In this document: positions 46,235 to 57,608 of the stretch, one piece after another | Layout: every line of letters begins with the position of its first letter | Position numbering within the stretch: the first letter of the stretch is position 1 | DNA from: Plenodomus lindquistii | Lineage: Eukaryota > Ascomycota > Dothideomycetes > Pleosporales > Leptosphaeriaceae | Reading direction: 5' to 3' | NCBI GenBank assembly: GCA_025504975.1 | Contig: JANUWI010000009.1 | Coordinates: forward strand, 1,240,001 to 1,304,000 | Length of the DNA stretch: 64,000 nucleotides | Position numbers and translations under genes: made by a program | Notes under the pieces: model-generated | Told to the model about the DNA's origin: nothing | The model's database searches: none | What the model saw: only the letters and a program-made list of their open reading frames with translations

Positions 46235-46888
46235 ATGGACGCCGTCCACGTACCCTTCTATCCGTGTTTAAAGCTCGGCCCATTGCGCATCCCAGGACCA
46301 CTCATTCCCATCGTCCTAGTTATTATGCCTCTCATTGTGCGACCGCGAACCCTGGAATATCTCTTGGTCGCATCAATCTCTTCGCTCGAGTCCTTCGCTA
46401 CTGGGACCCTCCTCTCAGCACTTGCACAACCTTGCCGTGCAACCTTCTCCCAACTAGCAGAAGCCCATCCGCGCTTGCAACGCTCATGCCAAGCATTTGG
46501 CAAATGGCTGGGACATTATACCCGATGTACTAGTGTTGCCGTTGCAGTAATGGCAGTTTATGCCATTGGATGCTCACTGAGTGGGCTGGTATGGTCTTGT
46601 TTCCCCTGGCGCCGACTGTTCAACGGGCAAGTGTCCAGGGCTCCCTCGTTGACCGAGTTTTCATTCTTTGGAGGTGCCTACTTCTACCTCCCAATCGCTA
46701 CTTTTGTAAAACTACTGCGATCTCGAGAGCGTACGGGTGATGTGGGTATTTTCATGCGGAGACAAGTGTGGGATTGCGGCGCGGCGACGTGGTGGACGAG
46801 TTGCTTGCTTTTATTGCTATGGGTGGTCTGCGAGATAGTAGACAGTCTAGAAGCGGTTCATATTGACCGTGTTTGGACAATGGCATAG
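46235..46888 (+). CDS. Hypothetical membrane protein
   Basis: 217 residues from ATG 46235 (MDAVHVPFYPCLKLGPLRI). I do not recognise the family. Four to five hydrophobic segments are visible: IPIVLVIMPLIV, LLVASISSLESFATGTLLSAL, VAVAVMAVYAIGCSLSGLVWSC, GGAYFYLPIATFVKLL and WWTSCLLLLLWVVCEIVD. A WxCFPWRR loop and an RSRERTGD loop are probably cytoplasmic. The frame upstream of the ATG is open for another 182 codons, but its content (many Ser/Arg, no hydrophobic pattern) and the TTTATA box favour this start. Its small size and hydrophobicity recall peroxisomal or mitochondrial membrane proteins; no motif confirms that. Confidence 0.6.
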   Translation: MDAVHVPFYPCLKLGPLRIPGPLIPIVLVIMPLIVRPRTLEYLLVASISSLESFATGTLLSALAQPCRATFSQLAEAHPRLQRSCQAFGKWLGHYTRCTSVAVAVMAVYAIGCSLSGLVWSCFPWRRLFNGQVSRAPSLTEFSFFGGAYFYLPIATFVKLLRSRERTGDVGIFMRRQVWDCGAATWWTSCLLLLLWVVCEIVDSLEAVHIDRVWTMA

Positions 46889-47427
46889 AAGTACAATCAT
46901 GGAATAACAGTTGTTGTCTCTGTCAAGACACAAGATGCAGAGTCGACAAGTGACCTCGTCCAATAGCACAAGCGCAATGCCGCAGCTCCCCCGACGTGCC
47001 ACCAATCACGGCCTCTGACCCTACACCTACAAGCTGCTTCCACGCGTAACGAGCATATCGATCCCGACAAAAACTCTTGTCTTTCACAAACACTCCTATC
47101 GTGCACCAACCCACGACCATGCCATTTATCCCACTCGCCGAAACCATGCATCCCCTCATAAGCCCTAACAAAGGGCGACCCCGGCCCAGACCCTGCCGGC
47201 TAGCCCCACCCACGCGCTCGGGACACCTCGGCTCTTCGCAAAACACCAGGCAGGACAAGCTGTACAGCGCAACTTCTCTCACAGCTCCGGACACAAAAGG
47301 CGCACCGATTCGCCCCTGGAGTCATGGCTGCTGAAGACTCTTTTGCTTGCTCCGCTGGTCCCCCCCACACCACCCTTCCATCCGAGTCTGTTGGAATTCC
47401 TCGAGTGAGCATTTGAAAGGTGTGGAG
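46889..47427. other. Intergenic, panB promoter region
   Basis: About 540 bp with frames on the minus strand (46897-47294, 47200-47485) that lack recognisable products and overlap the panB exon. No gene was seen. Confidence 0.4.
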
Positions 47428-48562
47428 ATGATGTCGCGTGCCTTTGTACATGCTCTGCGGAGGTCGTCACGTCGGCCACACACACTCACACATTCACAAT
47501 TTCTCTCGCCATTATTACCCTCATCGTCGCAGCGAGGCCCCCTACTCGCCTTACAGACCCGACATAGTTCGCATTCCCCCATGGGTTCTGCGCCCGGCAA
47601 CACGCGCAAACCCACCACCCTCACCACCATACAATCCCTCTACCGCAAAAACGAACCCATAACCATGATCACCGCGCATGATTTCCCAAGCGCTCACGTC
47701 GCAGACCAGGCAGGCATGGACATGATACTTGTCGGGGACAGTCTGGCCATGGTCGCGCTGGGCATGGAAGACACGAGTGAAGTGTTGATGGAGGAGATGC
47801 TATTACACTGCAAGAGTGTTGCGCGCGCAACAAAGGGTGCTTTTACCGTATGTCCCCTTTTCCTCTCCTCACTGTTTACAAAACAAGACAAGAAAAAATA
47901 CAGAATAAAAGTCTAATAAGCGTACACAGGTCGGCGACCTCCCTATGGGCACCTACGAAGTCTCACCCGAACAAGCCCTCGGCTCCGCAATCCTCATGAT
48001 CAAAACCGGACGCGTAAAATCAATAAAACTAGAAGGAGGCAAGGAAATGGCCCCCACAATTTCCAAAATCACAGGTGCGGGGATCCCAGTCCTTGCGCAC
48101 ATTGGTCTCACGCCCCAGCGCCAAAACGCCCTCGGTGGATTCCGCGTGCAGGGCAAATCCACAGCCTCGGCTGTAAAACTACTCGATGATGCCCTGGCCG
48201 TGCAGGAAGCAGGTGCCTTTGCCGTGGTCCTTGAAGCCGTCCCTGCGGAAGTCGCGGCGCTGGTCACCCAGAAACTTCGTATCCCTACCATTGGCATCGG
48301 TGCGGGGAATGGGTGTTCAGGACAGGTACTCGTTCAAGTTGATATGCTGGGGAATTTCCCGCCAGGCAGGTTTTTGCCGAAATTTGTGAAGCAGTTTGGT
48401 AATGTGTGGGAGGAGAGTTTTGGGGCGATTGAGCGGTATAAGGATGAGGTTAAGAGGAGGGAGTATCCGGGCAAGGAACATACGTATCCCATGTCCAAGG
48501 AGGCGTTTGAAGAGTTTGAAAAGGTAGTGGAGGAGAAGGAGAAGAGGGAGGGGCTTGAATAA
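47428..48562 (+). CDS. panB: 3-methyl-2-oxobutanoate (ketopantoate) hydroxymethyltransferase
   Basis: It catalyses the first committed step of pantothenate and CoA synthesis, adding a hydroxymethyl group from 5,10-methylene-tetrahydrofolate to 2-oxoisovalerate. Two exons, 47428-47847 and 47930-48562, separated by an 82-nt intron, give 350 residues. The amino terminus (MMSRAFVHALRRSSRRPHT) is basic and Ser-rich, a mitochondrial targeting signal. Family motifs are TMITAHDFPSAHVADQAG, ILVGDSLAMVALGM (metal-binding Asp), VGDLPMGTYEVSPEQAL, a KLEGG loop, LAHIGLTPQ and GIGAGNGCSGQVLV. The carboxyl end is lysine/glutamate-rich and helical. Either of two adjacent ATGs (47428, 47431) could start it. 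Confidence 0.95.
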
Positions 48563-48781
48563 AAGAAAGTGGAGAGCATAGGGTGAGAGCGAGATTACTG
48601 TTCGTAGAGGAGAGAAGATTGTTGCTGTTTCGCATACCCACGTCGTATTAGCACGTAGTTATTCTTCAATCTCAAGCCTCTTGAGCGCAGTTGAATGCAT
48701 GTTCTTTCCATTTCCATTCCTCTGTGCGTTGCCTTTTGTGACAGATCCTGCCTTCAAACCGCCCCTGCTGCTTCTCCGTCA
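48563..48781. other. Short gap between convergent panB and ATG12
   Basis: About 220 bp of shared 3' flank, T- and C-rich, no gene seen. Confidence 0.5.
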
Positions 48782-49472
48782 TCATCCAAAAGCAGGCGCC
48801 ATAGCATACCCCACAACCAACTCCTCACCCTGTTTAAAACACTATCATCACGTCAGTCCATCTCCTCAAACCCCCTTCCCCCTCTCCCCTTCCCCACCAC
48901 CAACCCCAACTCCAAACAAGCACAAAACAAAACACAAACTCACCGACCACAACCCCCCCACCCCTTCATCCAACCCTGGCGAAAACACATTCCCAACATA
49001 ACAAAACACACTCTCATACTCCTTGACGCCCAGCCTCTTGCGTAAGAAGCGGACAATCGTGTCGAACCGCTGGTTCGTAGAGAGCTTGAAGACGCGCTGG
49101 GTGAGGTGGGGGGCTGAGCCTATGGGTTGGAGACGCACTGTTACTGGAGTTGTGTTGTATCAGTTGCGGTGTATGCGTATATCCAAACTCTCTTTTCCTG
49201 GGGTTTCTGATATTTTTTGTAGGTGGGGAGAAGGGATGGGATAGGGTGTGATGTGGGTATTTAGTCATGATTGGAATCGGCGTGAGGTGTGAGGAGTAGT
49301 ATAGTGAGTAGAAGTGCGTACTTTTTTCGATTTTGAGGTTTCCGGCTGTGGAGAGGGCTTTGGAAGCGTCTTTTGGGAGATGTGTGAGGACGACTGAGGC
49401 GGCCATCGTAAGGGGTGCGTCGGTGGGGGTGGCGTCTTCATCTGGTATTCTTTCTCGTGGTGAGTCGGCCAT
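48782..49472 (-). CDS. ATG12: Ubiquitin-like autophagy protein Atg12
   Basis: The ubiquitin-like modifier that is conjugated through its terminal Gly to a Lys of Atg5; Atg12-Atg5-Atg16 then promotes Atg8 lipidation on the phagophore. Three exons, 49472-49322, 49143-48944 and 48841-48782, give 136 residues. The disordered start MADSPRERIPDED is followed by VVLTHLPKDASKAL. The ubiquitin fold includes ITVRLQPIGSAPHLTQRVFK, FDTIVRFLRKRLGV, VFCYVGNVFSPGLDEGVG and then LWSCFKQGEELVVGYAMAP. It ends AFG, so the conjugating Gly is terminal and no processing is needed, as for yeast Atg12. Intron 2 (48842-48943) is pyrimidine-poor on this strand but in phase. An alternative acceptor six bases downstream would drop two residues. 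Confidence 0.93.
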
Positions 49473-50234
49473 GTTGGTTTGTCGGATGCTCTGAAATATC
49501 TCAAAAGAGGAACAACGCTGCGTAGGATCATGCAACTTGTAGAAAGTGCACGAGAAAGGGTAGCAAGGAATTTGTGTTGATGTTGGGAGTTGGAGAAGTG
49601 TTGTGGTACGAGGTGAAAGCACTGGGTAGTCACGATGGAAGGCTGTAAACGCGTATCTGACCAATCAGCGCTCGACCTTTTCAACTTCGACCTCGTCACG
49701 TCGCAAACAGGATCGATTGCGACGGATGATACCACGTCGCATTGATACTTTTCTATATATCTAATACGATAGTGATGTAACTTGGTTTGTTCTCCCCTAC
49801 GCGATTCTCTCGCCACGTCTTTGTGTTGCCGTAAGACAATGTCCTTCAAAACCACCATGATCAACACCTAACTCAACATACAACAACTAGCTGGTTTGCA
49901 ATCGCAATCACCAGCTCAGTAGACCGCAATGGTCGTGATGCAAGGAATATGTACAAGGACGCATGCATCGTAAACCGCCAGGAAACGAGATCGTGTCGCC
50001 TCGAAAATGAAATGCGCAAGCCTAATCATAACCAACAAAAAGGAAAGGGGTCCGCCTCGGAAATGCAATATGAACGGGTATTTTTTCGCAGAGTTTTAAC
50101 CATGTGCCTCCAAGAGCCAAGAAGTGAAGAAGTTGCAGACAAAGGAACTATGTTGTGGGTATTAAGTCGTGCATGAACGCCAGAGTGGATGCAATGTAAG
50201 TCGTCGTGTGTTGTGTGTGGGCCGTATGTGAAGC
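49473..50234. other. Intergenic, ATG12 promoter and DBF4 3' flank
   Basis: About 760 bp. Frames on the minus strand (49265-49867) mostly overlap ATG12 in another frame. No separate gene was seen. Confidence 0.45.
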
Positions 50235-52157
50235 TCATCGGCGATCAAGCTGTGCAAGCAGTCCATCCAGCTCGAGCCAGTTGTCGTTTGTAAGGGCAAA
50301 TTTTCGGTGCTTGCGGGAGACGACGTGCTATTCACGATCAGTATTGGAGGCCAGCAGATTGAGACGGTGGTTCTTACCTCGTCAAAGTCATTGAACTTCT
50401 CGCGACAGTTCTCACAGTAGCCAGGCTTGAGTTCCTTCTCGACGGTCTTGCGTCTGCGAAGAGCAGCCATCTTGCGAGCTTGCCTCTCTTCGTCGACATC
50501 TTCGTGGATATGACCAAGATTCTCTTGAGCTTTGCGTTTGGCAGCTCGCATAGGCTGCACGTGTTCCTGATTGAGAACCGCCCTGACGTCGTTCATGGCA
50601 GAAGAGAGACCGCTGTTGGTATTGGTAGAAGGAATGCTATTCTTTTCGAGCACCTTGCGTTTCAGCTGGTTGACTTCCTTGCTGTTGCCAGCCCGAGGGG
50701 CAGCAGCGGTGGAGGAGATCATCTGCGATCGGATGGCAGAGGTGATGTTCGATTGGTGCAGCCCAGACGCAACAGGCTCCCCAGCAATAAATCGAGGCAT
50801 AGCCCGGATGCTAGCCTGGGCACTGCCAAACATGGGAGGGGGTCCGTCCGCGGTGCTGGCGCGCTTGGGCGGGATGGCCTTGGGCGGGTCCAGGGGCTTC
50901 GCGTCGTCGTCGTCCTCCTCGACCTGGGTAACGACAGCAGGGGCACTTGGTCGGCGAGCGAGGTTGTTGTTTTCTGCCAGTACTGTCTTCTCCTCCATAG
51001 CTGATGCAGCACGCGTTCGGGGGGCTGGGGCTGGTGCAATGGGCTTTGCGGCGCGACGTGCTTCCTCTTCCTGTTGACGGCGTCCAAAGTGTGGATCCTC
51101 GACGAACGGGCACTTTCCATTGCCAGAGGCACGAAACTGCGGCCACTTGCCCTTCTCTTTCTCAACCTTGGCATATTCTCGAATCATGACTGGGCGGGTG
51201 ACCTCGTCCATGTCGTGTACGTAGACGTAGTATCCGCGAAGGGGGATCATATCCTGTGAGGCGATGATGTAGTCTCGGTCCATCTTCTCGTTCTGCAATA
51301 GTCTCTGCAAGTCAGCCGGGCGACCCTTTTGCTGTAGGGCAGTAGTGCCAGTACGCGAAGCATGGCTGGCAGCGTCTTCGCCAGTCTCCTTGTTGAACAT
51401 GGTGTCAATCATACGCTGCAGTTTGTCCACCGACCAGATCTTCATGTTGAGTTCCTTGGCCTTGTAGAGGATGTCTCCTCCCCGGCTGGACTTTTGTAGG
51501 GCCTGGTCGAAGACATTCTTCTTGTTCTCGAGCTGGGCGGGGTTGACGGTGCCCTTGGACGAGGAGCTGGACTCGAGGTCGGCAGGAATGTGGCGCGTGG
51601 TGATGACATGGGTGGCTTCACGGGAGAAGAAGGTGACCTCGCGCTGCAGAGTGTTAGAAGTGGTACATGGGGGTGACATGCATTGGACGTACCGAACCGA
51701 GAATCTGAGCCCTACTCATAAGCTTCTCCTTCTGGGGCACAGAGACGCTATCGAAGTAGAAGACGAACTGGGGAAACAGCTTGCGGTAGTGACGCTGCCA
51801 TTGCCTAATGGTTTCCAGGTCGTTTGCCGGGCGCTGTACCGCCTGCTTCGCGGGGGCTTTGTTCTCACGGGCGGCCTCGAGTTTTCTGGTCAGGGCCGTT
51901 GGCTGGGCCCCGCTCCGGCGAACGAGGCCGTGGCGTCGAGCTTCGGCATCGTCGACCTCGATCAGCTGCTTCTTGAGGGGCGGCTGGCCGTAGCCGGCAT
52001 CGCGCTGCTCGCTGGCGTGGGAGCGTTGGCGCTTTCCTCCGAGGGCAGGGGCGCGTAGTGGTGAATTGGTGGCATTTTGCAGGCTGGCCAGAGGCACGCG
52101 ACGGTTCGACATGGCGATGCTGACCTGGGGCGAGGGGGGCACGGCGACAGCTGCCAT
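50235..52157 (-). CDS. DBF4: Dbf4-type regulatory subunit of the Cdc7 kinase
   Basis: The S-phase activator of Cdc7 (DDK), which phosphorylates MCM proteins at replication origins. Three exons, 52157-51693, 51643-50378 and 50327-50235, give 607 residues. The first ~100 residues are basic and disordered. A BRCT-like motif N region spans about 115-230 (YRKLFPQFVFYFDSV, VTFFSREATHVITTR, KIWSVDKLQRMID). Motif M follows near 285-330 (GYYVYVHDMDEVTRPVMIREY). The carboxyl motif C is a C2H2 finger, GYCENCREKFNDFDE joined by a 50-nt intron to HVVSRKHRKFA. The fungal orthologues are Dfp1/Him1 and NimO. An internal ATG (MSNRRVPLA, 15 codons in) is a second possible start. The finger is complete only with exon 3. 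Confidence 0.92.
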
Positions 52158-53383
52158 GCGTGGGGAGTGGGCTGAGGGGCTGGGCGTGAGGGCTGAGGTG
52201 TGGGCGAGGCGTGCGGGGGGGGCAGGTGCGAGTGTGGTGTGGGCGCTGGAACTGCAAGCTCACGACGCGACGGTCTAGGGCAGGTCGAGGGGTTTTCAGC
52301 AGCGCGTCGCAGCCATGCCAGTGCGGGACAGGGTCGGGGGCCAAGGGGGGCAGCAAAGCAAGAGGCAATGGAGCGAGGGAAAGGCGCGTCTCTGGCTCAG
52401 CGGCGGCGGAGGTGGCTCGTCTGCAAAGTGAGGGTTTGTTGTGGAGGCTGGTATGATGATGGAGGGAAGCACAATCGAGGGCGCTATCCCGCTCGCGTCG
52501 TAGCGCCATCAGACGCGCGAACGCTCCACTGCCTGCACAGCAACCACCCGCCTAACAAACAATGCGCCCCACCCTTGCTGGCCACTGTCAACAACACCCT
52601 TGCCTGCGCCTTCTGCATTCAGCAGAGCCTCATGCCAGTCGCCGACCCAAACACAGGGCTTGCCATCACCAGCCTGGAATCACTCGGGCTGCATGGCCGC
52701 CGACAAGGCCACTCTGCGCCCCCTCCCCGCAAACCGACATTGTCGAGCATGCGCTCGCGTGCAGAGATTTGCTCCTCATGTACCCATTTGTCCTGGGCGC
52801 CCGCAGCTAAACCGAGCTTTTTACCAACCATGTCCACAGTCGCGTCCGTTGCCATGCTACATACACGTCGCGCCTCTTGACGCGTTTTTCACCTCGGTTT
52901 CTGCTGCAACATGTCTGTTCACTTGCTGTCGATGGAACATGAAGCAAGCCTGGCTTCACTGCTGAATTAGAGTCTTCATACACTTCACACTCCCACCATC
53001 TCAACGCGTGCTCTCCCATGGCTGACTATTTACCTTGTAGTCCAGTTCTATGTCATGCCGTATCTCTCCTCGCCACTGTCATCTGGTCTTCTGAGGCGCT
53101 CTTTCCTGTCGTACCAATTCGTGGTGGATCAACAAGCTAATGACGATGCTCAATCCAAAGCTATGGGGTCGCAAACACCCATTGTCAAGTTACCCTCTGT
53201 GCCGAGTCACACTCTGCAGTCTCCCATGCGCATCGATACATCATCTTCATTTTCACCTTCAACAAACACTCCACGTTGCGCAATTTTTCTTCCTCGCTTG
53301 ACCTGACGTTGACCCCATCACCCACCCACTCTCCAAGCATATCGCATCTACTCTATTACTTTGGGATAGTCTCATCTGCCACC
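52158..53383. other. Intergenic, divergent promoter region
   Basis: About 1.2 kb lies between DBF4 (minus) and the coiled-coil gene (plus). A minus frame, 52619-52855 (MATDATVDMVGKKLGL), looks mildly protein-like, but it has no family and no second exon. An ACGCGT occurs near 53005. No RNA gene was seen. Confidence 0.4.
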
Positions 53384-54680
53384 ATGGCTCCGCATCGAGG
53401 CGCTCAGAAACATCGATCCCAAGCCAGTGTCCCTCATGAATCGCGCGAGAACAACTACCGCCCGGCGCATGATACCTCAGCGACACGAACTCGACATGTA
53501 CGTCACCTCAATGCTCAACTAAACAACCTGTTGGAGGTCTCCCTGAAGCGATCCAAACCGGCGAAAAGGCAACAGCCCAGTCACTCCTGTGCGAAGCGCT
53601 TCGAAAGAGTCCCAAGAGTTGTACCTGTATCACCGCGACGCTCAAGAGGGATACTATAGCTGACCTCGAGCATGACAGCCGCCATGCAAGTTGCCAACAA
53701 AGGCACACGAGCCGCCTCATTACACTTCAGCAAATCCAAACAGCATACAAATCGCGCGACGCTGTGCTCACCTCTCAGCTTATGGCTCTAGAACCACGTC
53801 ACCGCTGCCACACTCGGATGCTGCCTCTGCCGACGAACCCCAAGCTCCTACTGAAAAGCCCAGATCGCCTTCGCCGGCGGCCTCTGTCACTGCCTCTTCA
53901 GACCACTTACCCCGCTACTGGACCGACGAAGAAGAAGCTCTCATGCATCGCACTGCACGCGACTACGATCTCATTCTCGCCTACCAGCGCGATAGTGACG
54001 GCGGCGAGCGCTGGCACCCCGAAGATATTGCAGAAATTCGTACCTTGGGCCAACACTTTCACGGCGACAGACGCGTATTGAATTGTCTCCGGCACAACCT
54101 TGTCACCTTAGGAAAGGAAGACGAGGCAGCATTAGCCAACATACATGACGAGAAGGAGAAGCTCTTAGACTACTGCGAGAGGCTCGATACGCTCGAGCGA
54201 TCGCTGGAGAACAGGCCTATTCACCACTTACTGAATTCGGGGGAGTGTGAAGAGGTAGATGGCTATGTTTACAGGGTGATGCCGCGGAGTGCAGAATGTC
54301 CTTTATCTGTCGCGTCAGGTGTCGCAAGATTGCGAGATGAGAAGAGAAGGGACATGTCAGACAGGGAGCGCGAACCAAAGGAAGGACTGGGGCCAGAGGG
54401 CGCTGGTGGCGCGACAAACCCCTCCCACCACAGCAGTAGACTTGCAACCCCTTGGTCGAACATGCCCTCATCGCCTCAGACTCTATCATATCGCCTTCAC
54501 GAATCCACTGATTCGCCTTACACATCTGCGCAGCCGCCACTTGAGGAGGGTGAAATAGATGAACAGGACATCAGCAAACCCAAACGTGATAATGAGAAAC
54601 ACGGCCTCCCATCTCCACCCAGCAAACGTCAACGCGTCTACTCACCTGTTCTTACTCCTCCGTCTTCGCCAATACCTTGA
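53384..54680 (+). CDS. Hypothetical coiled-coil protein
   Basis: I do not recognise the family. The ATG at 53384 has a good context (ACCATGG). A three-exon model fits in phase: 53384-53497, 53569-53797 and 53845-54680, for 392 residues. Exon 2 would encode SLLCEALRKSPKSC and a helical stretch HTSRLITLQQIQTAYKSRD. Exon 3 starts PPTEKPRSPSPAAS and contains YWTDEEEALMHRTARDYD, a helical LRHNLVTLGKEDEAAL with EKEKLLDYCERLDTLERSL (coiled coil), and a disordered Ser/Pro/Glu-rich tail ending KRQRVYSPVLTPPSSPIP with a basic patch that may be a nuclear signal. The intron choices rest on phase and AG sites only; the acceptors are weak. The exon 3 frame is the most certain part. Confidence 0.55.
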
Positions 54681-56464
54681 CGCCGTCGAAGCCGGCACCA
54701 CGCAGCGCTATACGATATATCAGCAGTGCGTTAGCCCTGAAGAGTAGAAGCAACGCACGGTAAGACATCGAGACGCGCTGCTCATATCCACTTCGCCGCC
54801 TTCGCCGACGTTGCTGGAATGGGTTAGGAGGTACAGCGAGATGGTGAGGGAGAGTCACAGTGTCCCCTTGAATCTGACAGAACAGTTGGATGAAGTGGTT
54901 TACGATGTATTAATGATGATCCCAATGTGCATTTTACAAGCAAGTCCCGTCGTCGCCGGACGTGATTACACTCATAACGCCGATGCATCTGTTTGATGAC
55001 TCCACCCGAGTTTTTTTTTGTTTCATTGTAATCTGATCGTTGTCTACGCTCACGAGCTATCCAGCTTCACAACATAAGCTAGTCTACACATCAACATACC
55101 ATAGCTTACGTGGATGTGGACCACCAAACGCTGAAATGAAATGAATGAAACATGTGTATCTCCTACCGCCATGCCGCCTACCCGCCTCACGTGTGCAGAA
55201 ACAAATCTAATGTACATCCCCCTACCCGCTGCTAACAACAGTCTAGCCACCAACGACGTGACGTGAGAATAAACACCATTGTGGTATGCATGCGTACTGA
55301 CCACATCGCTGAAGTGTAAGTGTGATAGTGATGTACTTGAAATCCTCAACGCTCAACTGAGACGAGACGGATGATTGGGTTGGGTTGGTGTGGTCAGTTG
55401 CTATGCGTGACGAGATGAGATAAGATAATGCCGTTTCCTCTAGCTTGATCCAGACTATGGTTATGTGTGGGTACGGTATGTATATCAGTACCCTACACCT
55501 ACGCCATCTCTCTCTAGACCTTTGGTGTTTAAACAAATAGTAAAGAAAAGTTAAAGAGTTAGAAGGTGGGATATTAGTAGTTTTATCTGTACCTTAAACA
55601 TCTATGACGGGCGAGGGACGAGAGGTGAGAAGAGTGAGGGGTAAGTGAGTGGGTTGTGTACTATACGATGATGATAATAAGTTATGCGGTGAGAGACTGT
55701 GCAGTTTTGGCGGGTATTATGTGTTTGTATGTTAATTTTCTCTACGTAAAATTACCGCTTTATTGTGTGAAAAAGCATATCCTTCATGTCTAATACTTAT
55801 CCATGTATGCGAATAGATCAATACCTGTTTTGGGTTCCAAGTATAGTATTACGCAGTGATATAGATGTGTGGGATGATGTACTTGGTATGTAAGATACGC
55901 GATAGGGCACGCACAGGTAGCTGATTAGTATGTGATGAATCAGTGTAGTGAGGGTTTGTGCTGTATGATGTATTAGTGGTATCAAGGCTAATTCTCAATC
56001 CTCACTAGAGTTTATCAGGGGTTCAGTGCGGTGGAATGGCAGTGTTATGGTGAGTAAGTGTGAAAGCGGATGATGGGGGCGTTATGTATACAGTAAACAC
56101 CAAAAACCCAGCACTTATTCTAGACGTGAAATTCATCGATGAAGGGAGATGCGCGGTTTAGATTGGGAACCTTAGGGATATGCGCCTAGATAGATCGTAA
56201 GTATAAGGCGGTACGACAAGTAGAACAACCACTCTCATGTGAAATCCATGCCAGACCTTGACTCCCCACCACGATCTTCGTGAAATCCTCCTCAAGGCAA
56301 GTGCGTCATACATCAAAAGCGCGTAAGTACCCACTAGCTACGCCTACCTCATCCATTCACACATGAGCTCCGCCCAAAGAAAACCCCATACGCATGATCA
56401 CCTATCCACATCCACCGCACTCCACAGCCCCACACATTCCACCTCCCCATGTCCACACTCCTCT

Positions 56465-56890
56465 TTAGTGTACCATTCCCCCGGCTACACACCCAGGACA
56501 AAAAACAGCACAGTCATACCTATAGTACCTCCACTCGTGTTCGCACAAGTCGGTGAGATACGCGCGCAACTTTTTGAACGAAGCGGTGGACATGCGAACC
56601 AACGGATCTGCGCCACGTACGGTCCACTCACCCATCCCCCCACATGACTGCGAATGTTGTGTGTCAGAGCGGAATCCGGTGAATGAGGTCACATCTTCGA
56701 TGGTGATGTGTTGGAGGGAAGGGAGGCTAGTTTGGAAGGATCCTTGTTTTGGGTTGATGCTGGTATTGGGGTGGTTTGGGTGGGTGGGTGTGTTTGGGCT
56801 GGGAAGTTGTGAGTGCGGTGTGGATGGTGGATGTGGACTTGGGAATGACGGTGTATGTGTGTCGCGTTGGGTTATTTCGGGTGCATGCAT
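56465..56890 (-). CDS. Doubtful ORF, proline-rich, 141 codons
   Basis: The frame opens with MHAPEITQRDTH, runs through a Pro/Ser/His/Thr-rich low-complexity part, and ends with a more varied segment (ITIEDVTSFTGF, ASFKKLRAYLTDLCEHEWRYY, CAVFCPGCVAGG). The low-complexity part may simply reflect the GT-rich DNA. The carboxyl third, with four cysteines, is more protein-like. No family recognised. Confidence 0.2.
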   Translation of the reverse strand: MHAPEITQRDTHTPSFPSPHPPSTPHSQLPSPNTPTHPNHPNTSINPKQGSFQTSLPSLQHITIEDVTSFTGFRSDTQHSQSCGGMGEWTVRGADPLVRMSTASFKKLRAYLTDLCEHEWRYYRYDCAVFCPGCVAGGMVH

Positions 56891-57583
56891 ATCTGTGGGG
56901 TTGTAAGCTTTGAGGTTTTTTTGAGACTGGGTGCTGAGTGCAGTGCAGTGTATGTGTAAATGATGTATATGTGAATGTAAATGTGAATGTGAATGCGTAA
57001 CACACACACCTGCACAATACCAAAGATCAAGGAATTAATTTGCACATCTCCCATACTTTGTTAAGCTGCTCACCGTCTCTTCATGCATGTCGCATATCCG
57101 GGCATCTGCATTGTACAGTACCGGTATGTACATTTGATAGTCAACACCATGCAGACTGGCGGAGGTCCGCGGATACCACGCCCCATGCATGTCCTCGCCA
57201 AAAAAAACGGTCGCCAAAGCACCAACGCCGCAACATCAAGTCTGAAGGCCACCCCGGCCCCCTTACGACCCCGTGTACAGGATAATCTGCACGTCGACGA
57301 TCAAACTTTGACGAATCGCTGCTTTAGAACAACCCGTGTGCTGGCCTGCTAATTCGTCAAAAACCCTAGACAGGGATGGTAGCAATTCTGACGTGCAAAA
57401 GAATAAACCCTTGTCACAGTACATTTGCCCATAGCATGTACGAGTCACAATAAAAGTAAAAAAGAACAGCCGGACAAGCGCTTTCGGTCCTGCTTCTTTT
57501 CTTCTCACCGAAATACCACACCACATTTTTCATTTGCAGCAGCGCATCATTTGGTAAGGTTTTGGGCGCTCGGCGTATTACAT

Positions 57584-57608
57584 CGCGCGCGCGCGTGTGT
57601 GCGTGCGC
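57584..57608. repeat. Alternating CG/TG tract, potential Z-DNA
   Basis: Twenty-five bases of strict pyrimidine-purine alternation (CG units then TG and CG units). Such tracts can adopt left-handed DNA. No gene is adjacent. Confidence 0.6.
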